In this document: one piece after another, positions 61,516-64,000 of the stretch
Numbering within the stretch: the stretch's first letter is position 1
How the letters are laid out: each line of letters opens with the position of its first letter
Source of the DNA: Cristatella mucedo
Lineage: Eukaryota; Bryozoa; Phylactolaemata; Cristatellidae
Length of the DNA stretch: 64,000 bases
Assembly (NCBI GenBank): GCA_009760855.2
Contig: WPIO01000070.1
Span: forward strand, 1,127,501-1,191,500
Direction: 5' to 3'
Made by a program: the position numbers and the translations under genes
The notes under the pieces: generated by a model
Seen by the model: only the letters and a program-made list of their open reading frames with translations
What the model was told of the DNA's origin: nothing
Database searches by the model: none

Positions 61516-62359
61516 CAGTAGACTTATTTCACAAGCTTCCCCTAATATTGGCGGAAAATTGTTGTTCTTCTAAACAAAATAAAGGTGAACGAAGAGAGGG
61601 CTGAAAAAGCTCACTACCATGAGCTAGTTACATTACTTTTTCAACCTGTTTGTAGTGAAACTTTCGTCGTCATCTGCGACACTTCTTTTTCTTCTCAATT
61701 CATTGACCCTTTTTACTTTCTGCATGGTATGTAACTTATGACATATTGTACAAAATTGAATTTACGAGTTATATTTCATTTTCTCGTGCGTGATTGTCGG
61801 ATAATTGCCATAGCTACTTTGACAATCACAGACTCGTCATTTCCTTTCCAAGGTGTTGATGACTTTGACTTGACTTGCGACTTTTAAAACGTAGCTCTTG
61901 TAAATCTTTCTTTGCATCTCGTTCTTAATGCCAAATTAGACTGACTGTTTGATAAGCATCTGCGTCTATTTCTCTATACTTTCACACAGGATATTGTTTT
62001 CCTGAAGAGCCTGGTTGTTTTGCCCTCCGCTGGCGGCTTCCTAAGTCAGGCGATGGCCGTGAGCCTTTAAAGAAGCTAATCAGAGCAGAAATTGGAAGAA
62101 AGTTGAGAGTAAAACAATTAGCAAAGAATTTCAAATGGAGAATGGCTGGAGCATCAGTCCGAAAATGAAAGTGACAAGACATCGCTTGTCGCCAACGGTC
62201 TTGGTATGATAGCACCAACGTTCAGGACAGAGGTGTTCATTTGCCAATTTATGAACTACTTTTAAGCGCCTTATTGCACGGGATGAAACATGTATACTGA
62301 CGTCAAGACTGTTATGTAACTGCTTTGGGGCTAGTTTCCAGATTAACCAACACAGCTCA
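61516..62359. other. Upstream intron of gene B, no feature seen
   Basis: The Q-loop exon of gene B is expected somewhere upstream of B5, but no DD-VMGTLT-like motif is present here or up to 64000. Confidence 0.4.
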
Positions 62360-62680
62360 GTCGATTAATTGAGTAGCATGGAAGTAGCAGCTCGGGACGG
62401 CTTGAAAGGATGTGCTACAGTCAGCGGCAGAATAGATGTCCTTGCGTAAGAATTATGGAAAAGAGTTTTACAGTCCAGGACGTGCAGAGCAAAATCTTCT
62501 GTCGCCATTAGCCTTAAAGTGTATGAATAGAAAAGCTAATTTATTGTATGTAGAGAACCTTAGGGCACGAGGAGGCTGAAACTGGTGCAGAAGTTCAGCT
62601 AGATATGAAAAAGCCAAGCCGTGGCGGAGGGCCATGTGGGTCAGTGTAAGAATCTGTCTCATTATTGCTCGACGAACCGG
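62360..62680 (-). mobile_element. LINE-A 3' fragment
   Basis: Reverse complement of the LINE-A C-terminal frame (ELLHQFQPPRALR, KANGDRRFCSA); tail not preserved. Confidence 0.75.
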
Positions 62681-62869
62681 AAGGAGTCCTTTAGAAAGCT
62701 TGTTATATTCGGGTGTTACTTAGAAAATCGGAAAACGTAACTCTCAAAATGGGTTCCTCCAGTACCGCATCTTCCATAGAATCTGCAAACATTTTAGATG
62801 TCTTGCTCCACAGAAACCTTTCTCTAGAAAACCACTAAAGCTGCACGGTCGAGTCTGCTGGGTACGTGC

Positions 62870-63645
62870 AATACACAAATTAGCGCCTGATTCGAAAAGG
62901 ATACCATAGCCAAACTGGTCCACACGTTGTGACATTCCGTCTCGATTTCTGAAACTCGTTACTTGCAGGTCCTCCTGCCTGTGTGATAAGACTCTCGCTG
63001 TTGAAGCAAACTTTGCAGCTATCTAGTCAGTAGTAGCTCACGTCGTCATTTCCATATTGCAACAGTTCTCACCTTTGATCTGCATTCTCACCTTTGACGT
63101 GGCTCACCATCGAGCATTCTCACCTTTGACCTTTGACGTGGCTCACCGTCGAGCATTCTCACCTTTGACCTTTGACGTGGCTCACCATCGAGCAGTATAT
63201 CAGCGACTTAAAGGTTGTGTCACCCACCTTTAGGTCAGCCAATTATGTTGCTCGGGCCTCCCTATCAGAACTACTTCCTTGCCTATTTAGGTCCCGTACC
63301 ACCGGCTTTTGTCCGTTTTGCGCTGCTCAAGTCGCTTAGCTATGTGTCTCGCCAATCTAAAATTCTTTGGAAACTGCATTCACATGCTCCCAAAGCATTA
63401 ACTCGCTCCCGATTGATGTCTAGACCTGTCCGCTGACATGACGAAATGTGAAGCGGAAGCCCCAATACCCCATCCGTTCCACACCCCGCCTTTTCGAGGA
63501 TCCGATTGACGTTCCTGTGTGTGCTGACACTGTGCATGTTATCGAAAGCCAGTTGACACGCTTCCTTTCAGGCGTAGATGGCCTAGGGGCCTAGAAAGAG
63601 ATTCGGTTCTCTTAGGGAGGATTTAAAATGTCTTACTGTTATTAG
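62870..63645 (+). mobile_element. LINE-B relic
   Basis: Starts RDTIAKLVHTL-like, interrupted by a minisatellite (63071-63194), then coding remains and a tail at 63590-63640 (GGCCTAGAAAGAGATTCGGT, TTCTCTTAGGGAGG). Confidence 0.65.
63071..63194. repeat. About 48-bp minisatellite
   Basis: Three units of CATTCTCACCTTTGACCTTT plus GACGTGGCTCACC(A/G)TCGAG; inside a LINE-B relic. Confidence 0.9.
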
Positions 63646-63775
63646 TAAAAGCGTATCGACTTGAAGGTGGCTAATTGAATTTCAGGTCCTTTCATTGTTT
63701 TGCTCCGGCCAATATCAAATACTGCTCTCGCCTCCCATGCAATTTACACTCCACTCGTTTTTCGGCTCCAGGTGA
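63646..63775 (+). mobile_element. LINE-B fragment
   Basis: AAAGCGTATCGACTTGAAGG and the following coding remnant, no tail seen. Confidence 0.5.
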
Positions 63776-64000
63776 TTTTTTTGAGATGTCAGAAAATTCA
63801 TCGCAGTTCAAATATTAAACGCGGCCCTCTGGGCCGTGCCATCGGAGGCCATTGTTCGAAAACGCTCATTCGCGATCGAATTAAATCATTGGATAACCTG
63901 AAACACTGTTGACTATAATTTAGAATAAAAAACAGCAGTTTCGCGAAGCTTATTGTAGATATGGCAGCTGTATCGCAGTTCAATTTAGGGAGGCTCGCTC

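Overview
The window is animal nuclear DNA, probably from a marine invertebrate. The genes have many short exons with GT-AG introns and conserved phases, and the rest is full of dead LINEs, tRNA-derived SINEs and microsatellites. I cannot name the phylum. I see no prokaryotic features.

Two paralogous half-size ABC transporter genes of the ABCG2 (BCRP) type lie head to tail on the minus strand. Gene A has its first recognised coding exon at 29129-28930. Thirteen further exons run down to 2574, and its last membrane segments fall beyond the left edge. Gene B enters from the right edge: its first exon inside the window, at 61058-60901, carries the ABC signature and Walker B. Eleven more exons are placed, ending with the stop codon at 38845-38843. 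One exon of B, for the extracellular loop between the last two membrane segments, was not found. Exon lengths and phases match between the copies and fit the ABCG2 order (nucleotide-binding domain first, then six membrane helices), so this is an old tandem duplication. Many of the exons are 60-160 bp long and are defined here by splice sites plus protein similarity.

Between the genes (29-38 kb) is a CpG-rich block at about 36.4-38.2 kb. It is the best candidate for the gene A promoter and untranslated first exon. A possible extra N-terminal coding exon lies at 34993-34880.

The introns and spacers are mostly repeats. LINE-A (ends in a TACATT-type tail; longest copy 21.5-24.3 kb, same strand-independent layout as L2/CR1-like elements) and LINE-B (ends in a hairpin followed by ATT repeats) are both broken. 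SINE-P and SINE-Q have tRNA-like heads. SINE-Q shares its 3' hairpin with LINE-B, which points to a SINE/LINE partnership. Nested insertions with 8-bp target duplications give a relative order of activity. Long GA, TG/CA and AT tracts, several minisatellites and a perfect 27-bp-arm palindrome complete the window. The family names LINE-A, LINE-B, SINE-P and SINE-Q are local labels, not database names.
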